DNA from: Opitutaceae bacterium
GTDB lineage: Bacteria; Verrucomicrobiota; Verrucomicrobiia; Opitutales; Opitutaceae
Direction: 5' to 3'
Assembly (NCBI GenBank): GCA_009919985.1
Contig: RGAX01000059.1
Span: 1-13,171, forward strand
DNA: 13,171 nt
In this document: piece by piece, positions 1-8,623 of the stretch
Numbering within the stretch: the first letter of the stretch is position 1
Layout: the number at the start of each line of letters is the position of its first letter
Position numbers and translations under genes: made by a program
Notes under the pieces: model-generated
What the model was told of the DNA's origin: nothing
Databases searched by the model: none
What the model saw: only the letters and a program-made list of their open reading frames with translations

Positions 1-623
1 TCGTCGATCACGATGTCCGTAAACTGGGCGAGCGCGGGGCCTCCGCTGTGAATCTGAAGGCCAATGTGCCCGTCTAGGGCGATGGTCGGATCGGTCTCGG
101 TGTAATCAAGCGCGGCCACACCGTTGAGCCATGAACGCAGGCGCGGGCCTTCGACGCGGATGCGGTACTCGTTCCAATCGCCAGGGCGCACCGCGGCAGC
201 GACGGCGGCGAGTTGGGCGGATGCGGCGATGACTTTGTTACGACGGGATTCGTCGTAGAGTTTACCCCACCAACCGTCACCGGCATCGACTTGATAGCCG
301 GACATCTCGGTGGATTGTGGAACGCGCAAGCTGCGGAGCTGCACGCCGCTGTTGATGAAGCCAATCTTTGGGTCGCCGGTGAGTTTGATTTTCAGTCGCA
401 GCTCGAAGTTTTGAAACGAGCGGGTGGTCGCGAGGAACTGGTTTTGCGGAATCTTTGTGGTGGCCGAGCCGCCGGTGATGGCGCCGTCCTGGACGCTCCA
501 CCATTTTAAATCGCCCTCCCAACCGTCGAGCGTTTTGCCGTCGAAAAGTTCGGTGGCGCCGAGGGCAAGCGGGGTAAGAGAAACAAGGAACGAGACCGCG
601 AGGCGGGGTAGCCGGGTGAGCAT
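1..623 (-). CDS. Secreted DUF1080 (3-keto-disaccharide hydrolase family) protein, 3' end cut by window edge
   Basis: I translated this frame from ATG at 623; it stays open for 207 codons to the window edge. Residues 1-22 form a signal peptide (hydrophobic core followed by LALGA), so the product is exported. The rest is one DUF1080 concanavalin-like beta-sandwich: ELFDGKTLDGWEG (25-37), NSGVQLRS (91-98), GYQVDAGDGWWGKLYDES (109-126), GDWNEYRIRVEG (148-159) and GHIGLQIHSGG (185-195). The last motif normally lies close to the C-terminus, so only a few residues should be missing. The family is annotated as 3-keto-disaccharide hydrolase and is common in Bacteroidota and PVC bacteria. The start lies 2 bp after the stop of the Tm-1-like gene, so the two are probably co-transcribed and translationally coupled. 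The upstream sequence has no Shine-Dalgarno but reads CTCCCTAATT before the ATG. The exact substrate cannot be read from the sequence. Confidence 0.93.
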   Translation of the reverse strand, partial: MLTRLPRLAVSFLVSLTPLALGATELFDGKTLDGWEGDLKWWSVQDGAITGGSATTKIPQNQFLATTRSFQNFELRLKIKLTGDPKIGFINSGVQLRSLRVPQSTEMSGYQVDAGDGWWGKLYDESRRNKVIAASAQLAAVAAAVRPGDWNEYRIRVEGPRLRSWLNGVAALDYTETDPTIALDGHIGLQIHSGGPALAQFTDIVID

Positions 624-625
624 AA

Positions 626-1864
626 TTAGGGAGGTGAAGAGGCAGCGAGATGAGCGAGGAGGGTTTGGGCGCAGGCGCGGGCGAAGACGGGGTCGTTAAT
701 GGCGACGTCGTGTTCGACGCAGGCGATACCGGCGCGCAAGTGTGTGCGGAGCGATGAAAAGAGCGCCGCATCGGCCGCCGGATTGTGAAATGGCTGTCCG
801 GCGGCGCTGATAATGCTGATGGCGCGGCGCGGGATCAGCACGGTGACCGGCGCGGTGTAACGATTGATTTTCTCCGCAATAATCCGGCCGAGCTCGGTGC
901 ATTCGGCGGGCGTCGTGCGCATCAGCGTCACCTGCGGGTTGTGTTGGTAAAATGTGCGGTCGGCGAATTTCGCGGGCACGCTGGCGCGTTCGCCGAAGTT
1001 CACCATGTCGAGGCAACCGGGCGCGATGATGGCGGGAATGTGGGCGCGCGCGGTGGCGTCTAGGCGTTCGAGACCAGCTCCGAGGACACCGCCGACGAGT
1101 TCGTCGGCCCATTCCGTCGTCGTGACGTCGAGCACGCCGGCAACGAGGCCGCTGGCGATGAGCGATTCCATCGCTCGACCGCCATTGCCGGTGGCGGCGA
1201 AGACGAGGACTTCGTAGCCGGCAGCTTCGAGAATTTTTTTTGCCTCGGTAACGCATGCGGTGGTGTTACCAAACATGCTGGCGACGATGAGCGGTTTCTC
1301 CGTTGCCGGAGAAGGCGTGGTGCGGCGGGCTTCGGCGGCGGCGACCATACCGCAGATGGCGCCGGCGGCGTTCTCAAAAATCACGCGCGACACACGGTTG
1401 ATGCCGGAAACGTCAACGATGGCGGGCATCATCGTGAGATCAGTGGTGCCGACGTAAGGTGCGGTCTGGCCGCTCGCGAGCGTAGAGACCATAAGCTTGG
1501 GAAAACCGATCGGAAGCGCGCGCATCGCGGCCGTGGCGATCGCGGTGCCCCCACCGCCACCGAGGGAAATGATGCCCTGAATACGACCGGCCACGGCGAG
1601 CGAACTTACGAGCGCGGCGGCGGCGCGGCTCATAAACGTGACGCATTCGCCGCGGTCGCGCCGCGTGAGTAGGGCCGCGTAATCCGGCTCGCCGGCGGCG
1701 CGGGCCACGGTGTCAGCGGAGATGTCAGCCAGCACCGTCGGCGCGGCGAGCGTGCCGACGTCAATCAACAGCGCGCTGAAACCGGCGCGCTGAATGGCGG
1801 CGGCGAGAAATGTGTGTTCGGGGCCCTTGGTGTCGAAGGTGCCGAGGACGGCAATGGTGGCCAT
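626..1864 (-). CDS. Tm-1-like ATP-binding domain protein (UPF0261 family)
   Basis: A full-length 412-residue protein of the UPF0261/Tm-1-like family. Conserved landmarks are LGTFDTKG near the N-terminus (7-14), the glycine-rich loop SLGGGGGTAIA (100-110), MVSTLASG (125-132), MPAIVDVSGIN (146-156), ATGNGGRAMESL (224-235), TTTEWADELVGG (248-259) and APGCLDMVNFG (281-291). There is no signal peptide, so it is cytoplasmic. In tomato Tm-1, the inhibitor of tobamovirus replication, this domain is the N-terminal half and binds ATP; the bacterial role is not established. In plants and some fungi it is fused to a TIM barrel of the PEP-hydrolase family; here that partner is a separate gene at 6820-7686. 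ATG at 1864 begins the conserved strand directly, so the start is secure. It lies 30 bp after the ThuA-cytochrome gene and 2 bp before the DUF1080 gene. Family assignment is firm; the reaction is unknown. Confidence 0.93.
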   Translation of the reverse strand: MATIAVLGTFDTKGPEHTFLAAAIQRAGFSALLIDVGTLAAPTVLADISADTVARAAGEPDYAALLTRRDRGECVTFMSRAAAALVSSLAVAGRIQGIISLGGGGGTAIATAAMRALPIGFPKLMVSTLASGQTAPYVGTTDLTMMPAIVDVSGINRVSRVIFENAAGAICGMVAAAEARRTTPSPATEKPLIVASMFGNTTACVTEAKKILEAAGYEVLVFAATGNGGRAMESLIASGLVAGVLDVTTTEWADELVGGVLGAGLERLDATARAHIPAIIAPGCLDMVNFGERASVPAKFADRTFYQHNPQVTLMRTTPAECTELGRIIAEKINRYTAPVTVLIPRRAISIISAAGQPFHNPAADAALFSSLRTHLRAGIACVEHDVAINDPVFARACAQTLLAHLAASSPP

Positions 1865-1894
1865 GGCGGGCGGGGGCCGATGAGTAAAACCGAC

Positions 1895-4800
1895 TTATTT
1901 CTTGGCCGCCCACTGGACAGCGTTGGTGAGAAGCGTCTTGAACGCGGGCAAATCGTGCACGCGACCGTCGTGGCCAATCGTGAGGCCGACGACGCGAGCA
2001 GTGGGATGCGCAGTAATCCAGACAACCGGATGCGGAGCTTTGAATTTCACTGAAGGCGAAGTCTGGGCGAGCACCTCGATGGCGGCGGTGCCTGCGGGAA
2101 TTTTTTCAGGCTCGGCGTTGATGTAGTAGAGCTCGTCTTCGACTTCAAAACTAGCGGGCACGCCGCGCAGAATCGGATGCGCGGGCTTTAAGGCGTTGAC
2201 GGAATATTTTGCGATCTTGTCGTGGCCACGCGCGCCGCCGCCGACGATCTGGGCGTTGAGTTCGGGCCATTCAGCGTAGCCGTACCACGTGCCGGGGTGG
2301 TGCATGACGATACCTTTACCCGCGGCGGCGAAGGCAAAGAGCGCTTGGCGATAGGCGGGTGTGTCGAAAAACTTCCGGTTCACGCTGATGACCGCGACGT
2401 CGGCCTCGGCGAGCGCGGTGGCGGCTTGGTCACGGTCTTCGGTGTAATTCACGCTGTAACCGGCGGAGCGGAGCGTGGCGCGATCGGTGCCGCCGAAGAA
2501 ATCGGCGAACTTGTGCGAACTGCCGCCACCGATAAGAAGAACTTTGGTTTTACCCGCTTCCCAAACGATAGGGGTGGGCTCTGGCAAGGGGAAGTCGCCC
2601 TTGCCGCCGGATTTCGGTTTGAGGTCAACGAGCGCCGCGGCCGCGGCAGCAACGGGTTGAGTGGTCGCTGCGACCGGCGTGGCGTTGGCGGCGAGGTAGG
2701 CAATGATGTCACGGAGGCCTTCGGCGCCGAGGGCTTCAAAACCTTCGGGCATGAGGGAGCGGCGGGTGTTTTCACGCGTGGCGATGTCGGCGAGCTTGAT
2801 CTCGGTGTCGCCGCCTTGGTTGCGCAGCGTAAGGCTGACGGTGTTTTCGTTTACGATGACGCCCGTGGCGGTGTCGCCTTTCTTCGTAGTGATATTCCAC
2901 TGCCAGTAATTCGGCTCAACTTGGCGGTTGGGGTCCACGATATGCGTGAGCAATTCGGCGGCGCCGTGCGAACCGATGCCGGCAAGCGGCGGACCTACGT
3001 CGCGGAGGCCGACATCGCCGAGTTTATGACAGACGGCGCACGCGGCGGCGAAGAGCGCGCGGCCTTTGGCGGCGTCGCCGGGTTTCTGCACGTCAGGGAG
3101 GAGCTTCGCGATGAGCTCGTCTTTTTGCGGCGTGGGCGGATTGGCGATGGCAAACACCGCGGCGGCTTCGATGGTGACCCGGGTGTTGGGGTGCGTGCGG
3201 AGACGAGCGACCTCGCCCGGGCCGAAGGCGGCGGGGCTGATACGGTTGTCTTTAACCGCGGCAATGAGGGCGCGAGCGGTGGTGGGATTTTTAAGAATCT
3301 GATCGAACACGAGGCGTGACTTTGAACGCACGAAAGCGGTCACCAACATGTCGGCGGATTCTTGCGCGGGGAGTTCGCCGAGGGTGACGAGCAAGGACGT
3401 TTTAATGGCATCCGAGATTGTGGCGTCACTGAGCAACGTGATGATTTTATTGAGCGCATCGGGGCGCTGCGATGGGAGCGCGAGGAGCGAGAGCGCGATT
3501 TCGGCACGACGCGCGGCGGGCGTTTCGGCGGCGTTAAAATCGGCGAGGAGGCGGCGCACGGCCTGATCCATGGTGGAGGTGAGAGCGCCGGATTTGTCGG
3601 TCTTGGCGGCTAACAACAGTGCGGGCGCAATGGTGTCGGGGGCGGCGATGAGCTGGGTCAAGGCCGCGCTGGTGGCGGTGTCGTGGGGAAGAAGTTTGTC
3701 GGCGATCTCGATAAGGCCGCGCAAGAAACTGGCCGCGATGGGACTGGGTCGGGACGCAGCGGCTTGGATAAGGCGCGCGGTGTCGGCGGGAAGCGTGGAG
3801 GGAGCGATGGCAGCGACAAAAACGCCGAGTGCCGCGGGGCGGTCGCCAGAGAGAGCTTGGGCGAGGTAGGCGGCGGCGTTGTCGGTGGCGCCGGCAATGA
3901 GCGCGGATTTGGTCCAGTCGTCGGTTGCGGCGACAAATTCGGCGAGGATGGCGTCGCGTTGCGCGGGGGTGGCGGCTGTTGCGGCGGCTTCGAAGCGGCC
4001 GAGCGCGGGGCTGCCCATGGGCCGAGAATGTGCGGCGAGTTGCGGCGCGGCGGGAAAATTTTCCTGCGCGAGACGGAGCGCAGTTTTTTTAACGTGCGCG
4101 TTGGGGCTGCTTTCGATGGCGCGGAGGAGGCCGGGGAGGTCGTTGCGGTCGAGAGCGACAGCGGGGAGGACTTTGGCGTCTTTGTGCTGTACGCGCCAGA
4201 TGCGGGAAAAGTAGTGGTCGCGGTCAGGCCGGACGGCGGCGTTGGACGGGCTGTGCAGCGGACCGCGGGTGTCGTTGTGGATGACGGCTTGGTTATAGAA
4301 ATCGACAACGTAGAGAGCGCCATCGGGGCCAACGCGGTTTTCGATGGGGCGGAACCACAGATCGGTGCTGCGGATAAATTCCATTTCTTCGCGGCCCTTT
4401 TCTTTTTCGACGCTGTAGCTGACGCCATCGCGGCGGACGAATTGGTGGTGGATGATGTTAAGCGTGGGCTCGCCAGTGAAGTAGCTGTAATTCCATTTTT
4501 CGGGCCAAGCACCGCCCTCGTAAATTGCGCAACCGGCAGCGGCGGTGAAGCGGCCGACTTGGTCAATCTGAGAATAGGCCTGTTCGGGCCAGGTCATCGC
4601 GGGGAACGTGAGTTGATTGGTGATCATGCCCTTCCAGGACGTGACACCAGGGAGTTTACCCTTGGACAAAATGCTCTCGGGCAGAACGGTGTGGAAAAAC
4701 ACCGTTCCGCTTGTGGGCTGCGTCCAAAACACCTGACCATCCCAAGTGAGATCGAGGCCCCAGGTGTTGCCATTGCGACTGCTGTATTGCTCGAAGGCAG

Positions 4801-6277
4801 AACCGTCGGGCTTGAAGCGCACGACGCCCGAGCCGTCAGGGCCGAATTTTTTCGAGCCGTCGCCCGAAGTGACGTCGCCGCGCGAGTAACCGTGCGTGGC
4901 GTAGATCCAGCCGTCGCGGCCCCAGCGGAGATTATTAATGACGGCGTGGGTATCGTTGATGCCGAGACCGGTGTAGATTTTGGTGCGCTTGTCGCAAACG
5001 CCATCGCCGTTGGTGTCTTCGAGGTACCAAATATCGGGCGAGGTGGCGGCGATCACGCCGTTACGATAAAGGACGAAACTGGTGACGAGCTCGAGTTTAT
5101 CGGCGAAAGTTTTCTTCGTGTCCATGATGCCGTCGCCATCGGTGTCGGTGAGAATGGAGATGGAATCTTCGGGATCGCGCTCGGTAACGAAGGGCTTGAG
5201 GGAACCGGAATCTTGCCAACGCGCAGGGGCGTTGGGGACGCGCCGGCCATTGGGATATTCAGGTGTCTCGCAGACCCAGAGGCGGCCGCGTTCATCCCAG
5301 TCCATGTTCATAACCTTGTTGATGAGCGGCTCGGAAGCGACGAGGGCGATTTTGAAATCAGGATGAACTTGAATTTTGGCGGCAGCTTTGAGCGGGGCCG
5401 TGGGGCCGCCTTCGGGATAACGCAGCGTGTCGCCGAGTTCGGCGGGGAGGCACAGTTCGTCGGCGTTAGCGCGGCGGCCGGCCCAAGCGATGCCGCGAAG
5501 AAGAATGGCGCGGTAATTAGCGCGGTTGAAATTTTCGTAGAGGTGCCCGGGGATGGAAACAAAAGCGCGATAAGGTTGAGTGGCGCCAGCGATGGTGCGT
5601 TCGTAGGTCCAGAGCTGCGGCTGGTGGTCGTAGATGTTGACGCCTTTGCGCTTGGCGACGGCTTCGGCCGCGCGGGCTTGGGCCTCTTTGTTGCCCTTGC
5701 CGCCGGTGTCGATGGCTTTGGGCGTGTAGGCGGTGGCGAGGACGTGAACCTCCGGAGAGAGATCCATATCGTAATAAATCTCATCGTTCATCTGCCAGTT
5801 GGAAGCGCCGCGGGTGATCGGGTGAGCGCGATCGGAAAAATAAAGGTGCATCGGAGCTTCAAGCCACTTCGTGCTGCCTTGGCGCCAGGATCCGCCGATG
5901 ATAGATTTGTACCAATCGGTGTCTTTGGCAACGGCGCCGGCGTGGATGACTACTAGACCGCCGCCACGCGCAAGGTAAGCGTCGAGATTGGCGCGATCGG
6001 GTGTGGCAATGTTGCCGGCTTCCTGCGCATGGAGAATGAGCACGTCGGTCGCGGCAAGTTGGGCGGCCGTGGGAAACGTGTTACCGCCGGAAGCGACAGC
6101 CCCGCGGGCGTTGAGCAGCGGGACCCACTCGGCGAGAAAGCGCGGGTGGTCATGCGCGCCGGGGCCGTGGCTCTTCGGGCCGGAGCGGATAAAAACACGC
6201 AGAGGCGCTTCGGCGGCAGTGAGAGCGGAGGTGACGAAGAAAGCGCAGAGGGCAACGAGGACGAGGAGACGTTTCAT
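1895..6277 (-). CDS. Exported ThuA - PVC-type dehydrogenase - HEAT - cytochrome c - ThuA fusion protein
   Basis: A 1460-residue multidomain protein with a signal peptide (1-23, cleavage likely near TAAEA). Domains in order: ThuA-like, about 25-270 (H112, HPI 152-154, DE 165-166, GH 244-245); a beta-propeller of the PVC membrane-bound dehydrogenase type resembling soluble glucose dehydrogenases, about 300-695, with two EF-hand-like calcium loops (378-386 and 421-429); an alpha-helical HEAT-like region, about 705-1060; a cytochrome c domain with one heme site C1080-AV-C1083-H1084 and a likely axial methionine M1176 in SLMPEGF; an Ala/Thr/Pro-rich linker, about 1197-1235; and a second ThuA domain, about 1238-1460 (H1327, HPI 1367-1369, DE 1381-1382, GH 1435-1436). 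ThuA belongs to the trehalose/sucrose keto-sugar pathway of rhizobia. I infer periplasmic oxidation or processing of sugars with electrons passed to the heme. ThuA-dehydrogenase-cytochrome fusions are familiar in Planctomycetes and Verrucomicrobia; the C-terminal second ThuA is less usual. The reading frame is intact throughout. Confidence 0.92.
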   Translation of the reverse strand: MKRLLVLVALCAFFVTSALTAAEAPLRVFIRSGPKSHGPGAHDHPRFLAEWVPLLNARGAVASGGNTFPTAAQLAATDVLILHAQEAGNIATPDRANLDAYLARGGGLVVIHAGAVAKDTDWYKSIIGGSWRQGSTKWLEAPMHLYFSDRAHPITRGASNWQMNDEIYYDMDLSPEVHVLATAYTPKAIDTGGKGNKEAQARAAEAVAKRKGVNIYDHQPQLWTYERTIAGATQPYRAFVSIPGHLYENFNRANYRAILLRGIAWAGRRANADELCLPAELGDTLRYPEGGPTAPLKAAAKIQVHPDFKIALVASEPLINKVMNMDWDERGRLWVCETPEYPNGRRVPNAPARWQDSGSLKPFVTERDPEDSISILTDTDGDGIMDTKKTFADKLELVTSFVLYRNGVIAATSPDIWYLEDTNGDGVCDKRTKIYTGLGINDTHAVINNLRWGRDGWIYATHGYSRGDVTSGDGSKKFGPDGSGVVRFKPDGSAFEQYSSRNGNTWGLDLTWDGQVFWTQPTSGTVFFHTVLPESILSKGKLPGVTSWKGMITNQLTFPAMTWPEQAYSQIDQVGRFTAAAGCAIYEGGAWPEKWNYSYFTGEPTLNIIHHQFVRRDGVSYSVEKEKGREEMEFIRSTDLWFRPIENRVGPDGALYVVDFYNQAVIHNDTRGPLHSPSNAAVRPDRDHYFSRIWRVQHKDAKVLPAVALDRNDLPGLLRAIESSPNAHVKKTALRLAQENFPAAPQLAAHSRPMGSPALGRFEAAATAATPAQRDAILAEFVAATDDWTKSALIAGATDNAAAYLAQALSGDRPAALGVFVAAIAPSTLPADTARLIQAAASRPSPIAASFLRGLIEIADKLLPHDTATSAALTQLIAAPDTIAPALLLAAKTDKSGALTSTMDQAVRRLLADFNAAETPAARRAEIALSLLALPSQRPDALNKIITLLSDATISDAIKTSLLVTLGELPAQESADMLVTAFVRSKSRLVFDQILKNPTTARALIAAVKDNRISPAAFGPGEVARLRTHPNTRVTIEAAAVFAIANPPTPQKDELIAKLLPDVQKPGDAAKGRALFAAACAVCHKLGDVGLRDVGPPLAGIGSHGAAELLTHIVDPNRQVEPNYWQWNITTKKGDTATGVIVNENTVSLTLRNQGGDTEIKLADIATRENTRRSLMPEGFEALGAEGLRDIIAYLAANATPVAATTQPVAAAAAALVDLKPKSGGKGDFPLPEPTPIVWEAGKTKVLLIGGGSSHKFADFFGGTDRATLRSAGYSVNYTEDRDQAATALAEADVAVISVNRKFFDTPAYRQALFAFAAAGKGIVMHHPGTWYGYAEWPELNAQIVGGGARGHDKIAKYSVNALKPAHPILRGVPASFEVEDELYYINAEPEKIPAGTAAIEVLAQTSPSVKFKAPHPVVWITAHPTARVVGLTIGHDGRVHDLPAFKTLLTNAVQWAAKK

Positions 6278-6321
6278 AGGGGAAATTTTAAGGGGTCAAA
6301 TGTGAGATAAAGGCGAAGGCC

Positions 6322-6771
6322 TCAGAATCGAGTGACGCAGGGCGGGAGATTTTTGCGGAGGTCGGCCCAAGGCGCTTGCATAGAAACGTCGCAAGGATCG
6401 GGCGCGGCGGCGAGAGCGTCGGGGAGTTTCGCGGGCGAGAGCATCGCAAGAAAGACTAGGGGCTCGGCGTGGGGATTGTACGTGGCGTGCACGGTGCCGG
6501 CGGGGATATGCGCCATTTCACCCGCTCTGAGGATGCGGTAATCATGGCCCACCCATTGCTCGGCGCATCCGTAGATCACGTAGATGATTTCCTCGCGGTG
6601 TGGATGAAAGTGAAACGGGTGGCAATGCCCCGGATCCATGTTGGCGCGCACGAGGAGAAGTTTCTCGGCGGCCACGAGGTCGGGTCGGCAGAGCCACTCG
6701 TTATTTGTCCAAGCGTTGGGCTCACGAAGAGCGTCGGCGATTTGGACGAAACGGCGTTCAGCAGGAGACAT
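6322..6771 (-). CDS. Small single-domain cupin protein
   Basis: A 149-residue cytoplasmic protein with one complete cupin barrel. Motif 1 is GHCHPFHFHPHREE followed by IIYVIYG (48-68): the metal ligands would be H54, H56 and E60. Motif 2 is GEMAHIPAGTVHATYN (84-99), with ligand H95. The four ligand positions are all filled, so metal binding is expected. There is no DNA-binding domain. Cupins of this size are often sugar isomerases, epimerases, lyases or ligand binders, and the sequence does not decide among these. It lies 48 bp after the PEP-hydrolase-family gene and 44 bp before the ThuA fusion gene, in the same direction, so it is probably part of their operon and may process the same sugar. 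The ATG at 6771 is preceded by a C-rich stretch rather than a Shine-Dalgarno. Confidence 0.88.
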   Translation of the reverse strand: MSPAERRFVQIADALREPNAWTNNEWLCRPDLVAAEKLLLVRANMDPGHCHPFHFHPHREEIIYVIYGCAEQWVGHDYRILRAGEMAHIPAGTVHATYNPHAEPLVFLAMLSPAKLPDALAAAPDPCDVSMQAPWADLRKNLPPCVTRF

Positions 6772-6819
6772 AGTGGGGCGGGGTAAAAAGAATGGGCCAA
6801 CGCAGCGCGGGTGGCCGGA

Positions 6820-7686
6820 TTATCGGGCTTTGCGTTTCAGCGATTTGAATTTGCGCGTGAGGTTGGTGAGCGATTCCTCGACGCCCATGCGTTCGAGACT
6901 GCTCGCGCCGACGAAGCCATCGGCGTCGGTCGCGGCCATGACGCGCGCGGCGTCATCAGGGGTATTGATCGGGCCGCCGTGGCAGAGAAAGAAGATGTCT
7001 TTGCGCACGGTGGAAGCCGCGTCGATGATCGACTGCGTGGTCTTGATCGTGTGATCCCAGCTCACGAGGGCGTTTTTGACGCCGATACTGCCGCCGACAG
7101 TGGTGCCGACGTGCGCGATGATCGCATCGGCACCGGCCTTGGCCATCTCGATGGCTTCCTCGGGCGAGCCGACGTAGACGACGGAAAATAAATCCATGCG
7201 GCGCGCGAGAGCGACCATCTCGTATTCTTTTTTCACGCTCATGCCGGTCTCTTCGAGCACTCCACGGAAATGCCCGTCGACGATCGTGTGCGTGGGGAAG
7301 TTATTCACGCCCGAGAAACCCATTTCTTTCACTTGGCCGAGCCAATGCCACATGCGTCGACGCGGATCGGTGGCGTGAACGCCGCAGATAACCGGACATT
7401 CCTCGACGACGGGGAGCACCTCGTATTCGCCGATCTCCATGGCGATGGCGTTGGCGTCACCGTAGGCCATCATGCCCGCTGTGGAACCGTGACCCATCAT
7501 GCGAAAACGCCCGCTGTTATAAATTATGATTAAATCTGCGCCGCCCTTCTCGATGAACTTAGCGCTGATACCGGTGCCAGCGCCTGCGGCGATGATGGCG
7601 TCACCCTTGGCGAGCGTGGCGCGGAGACGTTCGCGCACTTCCTCGCGCGTGTAAGGGTTTCCTTTTCCAGTCCAAGGGTTGGGCAT
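6820..7686 (-). CDS. Phosphoenolpyruvate hydrolase family TIM-barrel protein (Tm-1 C-terminal half homologue)
   Basis: A 288-residue protein with no signal peptide, of the TIM-barrel family annotated as PEP hydrolase family or TIM-barrel signal transduction protein (PF09370 type). Recognisable blocks are GAGTGISAKFIEKGGADL (35-52) followed by IIIYNSGRFRM, the pair GVNNFPTHTIVDG (126-138), AHVGTTVGG (191-199), CHGGPI (235-240) and GASSLERMGVE (260-270). In plant Tm-1 and related fungal proteins this barrel follows the UPF0261 domain in one chain; the matching UPF0261 gene is at 626-1864, two genes downstream on the same strand. Chemistry is unproven for most members; a carbon-carbon or carbon-oxygen cleaving activity on a small acid is plausible from the fold. 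The gene follows a 139-bp gap (7687-7825), so it may have its own promoter; CCCCCTAATTTTTT directly precedes the ATG. Confidence 0.92.
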   Translation of the reverse strand: MPNPWTGKGNPYTREEVRERLRATLAKGDAIIAAGAGTGISAKFIEKGGADLIIIYNSGRFRMMGHGSTAGMMAYGDANAIAMEIGEYEVLPVVEECPVICGVHATDPRRRMWHWLGQVKEMGFSGVNNFPTHTIVDGHFRGVLEETGMSVKKEYEMVALARRMDLFSVVYVGSPEEAIEMAKAGADAIIAHVGTTVGGSIGVKNALVSWDHTIKTTQSIIDAASTVRKDIFFLCHGGPINTPDDAARVMAATDADGFVGASSLERMGVEESLTNLTRKFKSLKRKAR

Positions 7687-7825
7687 AAAAAATTAGGGGG
7701 CGCTGGGGTCAGACGCGGTCGTTAATCTGCGAGTCTTCGGCCCGAGGTAAAGCGCCGAGAAGCCCGCGACCAAAAAGTTAAACTCCTCGTATATTCAGCG
7801 CGCACGCAACCGAGCGCCGCAGGGG
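7687..7825. other. 139-bp intergenic gap, leftward operon leader
   Basis: This gap separates the isomerase-like gene ending at 7826 from the PEP-hydrolase-family gene starting at 7686, both on the minus strand. I could not find a convincing -35/-10 pair, nor a GC-rich hairpin followed by a T tract. It holds an AT-rich patch with a 9-bp near-palindrome AGTTAAACT (7776-7784), and the CCCCCTAATTTTTT stretch (7687-7700, read on the minus strand) abutting the downstream start codon. It is long enough to carry a promoter, unlike all later gaps in the leftward run, which are 2 to 48 bp. Confidence 0.4.
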
Positions 7826-8623
7826 CTACCACCAGCGGTTCTGCGTAGCCGCCGTCAGCGCCGCATCAAGGGTTGGCAGATACGGGTGCCACAAACGTTC
7901 CCATTCGAGCGACACCGGCCCGGCAAACGCATCCGCGCGCAGCGCCGCCAACAACGGCGCGATCGGAAAGCGCCCCGTCCCGGGCAAAACGTAGGTCCAG
8001 GAGTGTTTCGCCGAGGGCACGTCGATGCTGTCTTTCACGTGTACGTGCACCACAAGATCGCGGATTGCGGCCCACGTCACGAGTGGGTCTTCCCCGCCCC
8101 GCAGCCAAGTGTGTTGCGAATCCCACAGCACCGCGCAGCCCGGCGCCGCCATGGCGAACCGCCGGATCGCCGCCGCATTCGCCAGCGAATCGTGCGTCTC
8201 GACCATCAGATCAGCCCTCCAACCGCGTTCGCGCCGCATCGCCTGCCACCAGCGCACGGTGTCCACCGCCTGCGCGAGCGTCGTTTCATCTAAGCCCGAG
8301 CCGCCATCAAACACCCGCAACCGCGGCACCCCGAGAGCCTCAGCCCAAGGTAGAAATTGCAAAAATTGCTCCCGCTCTTCGGGCGTGTTGCCGATAAGTT
8401 TGAGCGACGTATCGAGGGCCACGATGCGCCGCGACTCAGCCCCGAGCTTCGCCACGAGCGCGGCCGGCGAGCCAAATTGCGCCGTAAAATACGCCGGCAG
8501 ATCGACTGTGCCGCCGAGCACCCGTAACTCCGCGCCTTCGAGCCCATGCTTCGCGACTAACGCGAGCGCGCCGTCGAGATCGAGCTCTGGACAACCGAGA
8601 CTGGAAAACGTGCGGCGCAACAT
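7826..8623 (-). CDS. Sugar phosphate isomerase/epimerase-like TIM barrel
   Basis: A 265-residue xylose-isomerase-like (AP endonuclease 2 fold) TIM barrel, counted from ATG at 8623. The four expected metal ligands are visible: E142 in MVETHD, D168 in LWDSQHTW, H195 in HVHVKD and E240 in SLEWERLW. The open frame extends 22 codons further to a TTG at 8689, but that extension (rich in Arg and Cys) looks non-homologous, while the ATG leads straight into the first barrel strand (TFSSLGCPELDLDGALAL), so I use the ATG. There is no signal peptide. Members isomerise or epimerise ketoses, dehydrate inosose, or eliminate from 3-keto-glycosides; the substrate here is not determined. It is divergent from the second, quite different isomerase-like gene at 8781 and shares its upstream spacer. 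Confidence 0.87.
   Translation of the reverse strand: MLRRTFSSLGCPELDLDGALALVAKHGLEGAELRVLGGTVDLPAYFTAQFGSPAALVAKLGAESRRIVALDTSLKLIGNTPEEREQFLQFLPWAEALGVPRLRVFDGGSGLDETTLAQAVDTVRWWQAMRRERGWRADLMVETHDSLANAAAIRRFAMAAPGCAVLWDSQHTWLRGGEDPLVTWAAIRDLVVHVHVKDSIDVPSAKHSWTYVLPGTGRFPIAPLLAALRADAFAGPVSLEWERLWHPYLPTLDAALTAATQNRWW

Noticed and set aside
2222..3319. Open frame of 365 codons on the plus strand
   Set aside because: It is antisense to the HEAT, cytochrome c and second ThuA region; the heme motif and ThuA residues on the minus strand decide the coding strand.
3683..5956. Long open frame of 757 codons on the plus strand
   Set aside because: It runs antisense to the ThuA/dehydrogenase gene, has no recognisable domain and is rich in Gly, Ala, Val and Asp as expected of a reverse-frame shadow of a GC-rich gene. 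The opposite strand holds conserved motifs across the same interval.
1895..6277. Possible frameshift or misjoined genes producing the very long 1460-residue chain
   Set aside because: The frame is open throughout with recognisable domains on both sides of every junction, and the linker before the last ThuA is in frame and low in complexity, as expected of a true fusion.
7776..7784. Short palindrome AGTTAAACT as an operator or terminator in the 7687-7825 gap
   Set aside because: Four-base arms are too short to separate from chance, there is no GC-rich stem or T tract, and only part of it resembles the spacer block at 8741-8768.
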